Assembly (NCBI GenBank): GCA_013396995.1
Contig: VWZP01009941.1
Span: 587,441 to 651,440 of the forward strand
Length of the DNA: 64,000 nucleotides
Origin: Dicaeum eximium
Taxonomy: Eukaryota > Chordata > Aves > Passeriformes > Dicaeidae
Reading direction: 5' to 3'
Shown: one piece after another, positions 61,063 through 64,000 of the stretch
How the letters are laid out: each line of letters begins with the position of its first letter
How positions within the stretch are numbered: the stretch's first letter is position 1
Program-made: the position numbers and the translations under genes
The notes under the pieces: model-generated
Databases searched by the model: none
Told to the model about the DNA's origin: nothing
The model's input: the letters and a program-made list of their open reading frames with translations, nothing else

Positions 61063-61250
61063 TATTATTATTGCTGATGCTGATGCTGCTGTTGTTATAT
61101 TTTATCTTGTTTCAATTTTTAAGCTGTTCCTATCACAACCCACAAAGTTTACCTTTTCTTTCCGATTCTTCTCTCCACCAGGAGATGGGATGGGAGTGAG
61201 TGAGTGGCTGTGTGGCCCTTAGCTGTGGGTTGGGGGGTTAAACCATGATG
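60525..61250 (+). mobile_element. Solo LTR of an avian endogenous retrovirus
   Basis: The element starts TGTCCTGGTTTCG and ends near GGTTAAACCATGATG, matching from memory a common avian LTR (canonical TG...CA ends, with the final CA here changed to TG). Inside are CTAGTAGCTGGTACAATGCT, a TATA box (AGTATATAAAT from 60772), TGGTGAGCAGCTGTATTGTG and TACCTTTTCTTTCCGATTCT. No gag, pol or env sequence and no second LTR is present, so it is a solo LTR left by recombination. Target-site repeats are not evident (CAGAC before, TGTGC after), so one edge may be off or mutated. Exact family (ERVL- or ERVK-like) is unsure. It is about 725 bp, lengthened by a microsatellite. Confidence 0.88.
60942..61072. 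repeat. AAT tract joined to TTA tract within the LTR, with an N at the switch
   Basis: About 44 bases of AAT units (60942-60985) are followed by ATTAT, an N (60989), and about 83 bases of TTA units to 61072. The two halves are reverse complements of each other. As I recall, the family carries only a short TTA stretch at this place, so it is an expansion. The strand switch exactly at the N suggests an unresolved join. Confidence 0.85.
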
Positions 61251-64000
61251 TGTGCTGGGCAATAGGGGTGAACTTGTGAACTTTGTGGCTTCTGCGGTCT
61301 TTCTCAACACGTTATTTCTCTGGAACAAGTCTGCTTGCTTTTCAACTTCCATCATTGGTTTTTGTAGGTTTCAGTTATGGCATCTGGCCCACCTGCAATC
61401 CCAAAACCAGGAACAGCTACTGCATTCTATTTGAAAGTGCTCTTGATGCACACCAGTCTGTATCAGCTGTAGAGGGCACTTGCCAAAAAGTGATTAATTT
61501 AGGCCATTTCCTTTTTAGTATGTGTTTTTAAGCACCCCAGTTTCCCAAAGAGTATATTAACAACCAACCCCTTGGTTAGGTGCCCCTGGGGAAGGAAGCA
61601 GGAAGGTGAGGCTGCCTTTCATCTCCTCTTTTGAAGCCGCGTGTCTGTGCAGAGGGGAATGTCAGGCTATTCCATCGACTTTTCCAGCTTGTCCTTTCGA
61701 ATCAGATTTCTGACTGAGGGGAAGCAGCCAGCAGAGCTGGTCTCAGATGCCTGAATGGTGGGTGTCTGTCTCTCTGGGCTCCCTGAGGAGCCCAGCCTGC
61801 CTCATCTGATGGCAGGGGGGTCCTGGGCAGGCAGGAGGGGTGAGTCATTTGATTGTACCCTTCTATTTCAGCTTTGCAAGGGATTAGAGCAGAGCACAGC
61901 AGTATTGGGGAAAGAAGTGTATAAGTGAAGGCACACAGGACAGAATGGCAAAGTTCACATTCCAGTAGTGCTGTCTTGAGCAATCGTCACCTCTTCATTT
62001 ATTTCTCTCCACATCAGCCCTTCTTTTCTCTGTCATTTATGCTAGATAAGTTTTCAAGTGGGAGTAACTCCTCTGTTCAGGGTGCAAGAAGCAACAGTGA
62101 AAAGTAAGGGTGTGGTGTGGGAAAATGGCAGTAGGAAAGGGAGGTAGATGGGAATTCTCAAAACCATCTTAGACTTCACTGCTGCTGAGCAAAAAGCTCT
62201 TATCAGAGTGCTCCATTAATTGCTGACATCATGACAGCAAATGTCTTCTTGATTCTCCACCTAGTTTTTTGCCATCTTTCTTGGATGCAGCTCCTTGGCT
62301 TTTTCCCCTTCTTTGTCATATTGCCAGCCTCTTTTTGGATCCTCTGCTCACAGATGTGTTTCATGCTATGGTCACCAAGGCCATGGGATTATTCCTGCTG
62401 TTGTCTGACACCTTGGTGTGTTATGTTAGCTGCAGGAGTCCTCTCCTGCATTTGTTTCTTCCTGGTGATGATTTCCTCTCTGTTGTGGGGTCTGTGACAC
62501 ATTCAATGCTGTTGGGTGTTTAAGAGCCACCTGTTGGTCCTGCCTGGGGACCAAGCTGTCACCAGCCTCCACCCACTCCAGTTTGCATGGCTGTGGGTGA
62601 GGCAAGAGGAGCAGAATGTACAATGTGCTAATAAGAAATTTATACCATATTTGACAGCATTACTCTACTGATGGCTGCCAAGAATATGACTGGCATAACT
62701 TTCTTGGGTCTTTCTCTGATGTCAGATGTAAATTTGATGTGTTCAGGCAAACACATATTTCAGGAGAATTTTAAAGAAGAATTTATTCCATATATAGCTG
62801 TATTACAAGTATTTACTCTGCTGAATTGAATTCTAGCCATCTTCACAATTTCTCTTTGTTTAACATGAGTAATCACCTATAACTGTGCAACTAACTTTTG
62901 GAATCAGAAATTCTAAAATCCCAACTGTGAACTTCCAAGTTCACTCTCATGTTCCTGTTTAGTAAATTAAAGAAAAAACAGATAAGAGACACCTGTATAA
63001 CTGAGGGTGAAAACCACATAACTCTGTTACAATCTCTGATTAGCAATAGAACAGATTTTTTTTTTTTTGTCTTAACACATTGCACTGAGATCCTATTCCA
63101 ATGGACAATTTGGACCAAACATCTCCCCACCTCAGCCCTCTTTTATAAAGAACATTGTGCCTTCTTCACATCAAATTTTAGAAATGTTGCCTTACGGGAG
63201 TGTTACACCACCACTCCAGCTAATTCCTAAATGTAGTGTGCGTTAATACTCTTAGTGCTTTCACTTTTGAAAGAGGAAATTTTTGAAGGAAACAAAGGCA
63301 GCTAAGCAGGTCAATAGGAATTACATAACTCTATTTGCTTTTATAAACATCTTACTCTAACATATTGTGGCATCAAATATGCACACATTCTCTATTTGTA
63401 ATTTTTCATACTTGATATATGCTTTGTCTAGGCAAATTTCTGTACTCTCTCTTGATGGGGGACAGACTACTGGTGTAGTTTAAGTAAATATGTGATATAT
63501 TAGTGTCCATCATTGCTCTGACAACTGAAGAACATACAAACTGCCCCACTTCTATGTGTTCTACAGGAAACATGAAAACTTAAAAAAAAATTCTTAGCAG
63601 AAAAGGAAAGTCACGAAAATAATAAGTTTGGATTCTAAAAAAATTTATATTAGAAGATTTTCTTCTTTGCACAGGAAGAGTGAAAATGACAAAAAAGAGC
63701 AAAGAAGCAGTGAAACGGAGAAACCAAGGTGAAATGGAGTCCTGAGCCCCTTTGCTACCATGTGTCCAGGTAAAAGACTGCTTTATTTTCTGAGATGAGG
63801 TCAGCTTCATTATTTGTTTGCTCTGAGTCAGAGATCAGCAGTAGAAATACTGGTGTGCCTGGCAGAAAGGAGTCAAAGGAGCACAAAGCAGCAGGGTGAC
63901 AAAGTGGCATACTGGCTTCTGGACTGAGCTAATGTCACACAGGGCTTCATGACAGCGTGTAAAAAAGGGAATGCAAGAACTGCAGGGAGCAGGGAACTCT
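61251..64000. other. Non-coding to the right end of the window
   Basis: No gene or further repeat was recognised. The stretch 61560-61850 is richer in G and C and holds a 9-bp hairpin CTGGGCTCC-CTGA-GGAGCCCAG (61774-61795). Frames at 62231-62523 read as hydrophobic peptides in T-rich DNA and have no supporting splice or start context. Confidence 0.5.

Noticed and set aside
60845..61222. 125-codon frame with long Ile or Leu runs
   Set aside because: It is the translation of the AAT/TTA microsatellite within the LTR and includes an N. It is not a gene.
60278..61500. Full-length provirus around the LTR
   Set aside because: No second LTR, primer-binding site or gag/pol sequence is present on either side, so only a solo LTR is supported.
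1..64000. tRNA or rRNA genes
   Set aside because: No A and B box pair with a cloverleaf, and no rRNA core sequence, was recognised by eye. A covariance-model search was not possible.

Overview
The window looks like bird nuclear genomic DNA. Four or five CR1 LINE fragments carry the avian CR1 3' end (two tandem copies of an ATTCTATG-type octamer), and one solo LTR matches, from memory, a common avian endogenous-retrovirus LTR that starts TGTCCTGGTTT and ends near TTAAACCATGA. The base composition is AT-rich apart from a CpG-rich left end. No bacterial-type operons are present. None of the longer open reading frames (up to 228 codons) resembles a host protein I recognise. The only protein-coding signal is degenerate CR1 reverse transcriptase. 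Species and chromosome cannot be set from the sequence, and all repeat-family calls rest on pattern recognition without an alignment.

Layout. Bases 1 to about 1760 hold two CpG-rich blocks (1-760 and 1376-1645) around an AT-rich, pyrimidine-rich middle. They contain an NF-Y type CCAAT box, a GC box and good splice-site-like signals. This is probably the promoter and first-exon region of a gene whose coding part lies outside the window; I could not identify the gene or fix its direction. From 1760 to 64000 I see about 62 kb of non-coding DNA, either a long first intron or a gene desert.

Within that non-coding part are CR1 fragments at 7983-8124, 9478-9897, 27310-27690, 40780-41790 and 42441-42650. 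An older, more diverged CR1 relic lies at about 8255-8560, and a solo LTR at 60525-61250 is interrupted by an expanded AAT/TTA microsatellite. Simple repeats, G/T-rich and A-rich tracts and several exact hairpins are scattered through the rest. A CpG-containing islet with a CTCF-like motif (25441-25745), a triple forkhead-motif cluster (27955-28005) and stretches resembling conserved non-coding elements (44630-45240, 47191-47690, 52390-52700) are the best regulatory candidates. That pattern would fit the surroundings of a developmentally regulated gene, but it is inference.

Four single N bases (207, 12672, 58043, 60989) lie in or near low-complexity sequence and probably mark unresolved assembly gaps. 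The one at 60989 sits exactly where an AAT-rich tract flips to TTA-rich, so that join is suspect. I found no convincing new gene system. The observations most worth checking are the 13-bp hairpin at 43400, the long A-tract with an upstream AATAAA at 57944-58012, the forkhead cluster, the CTCF-like islet and the LTR microsatellite.
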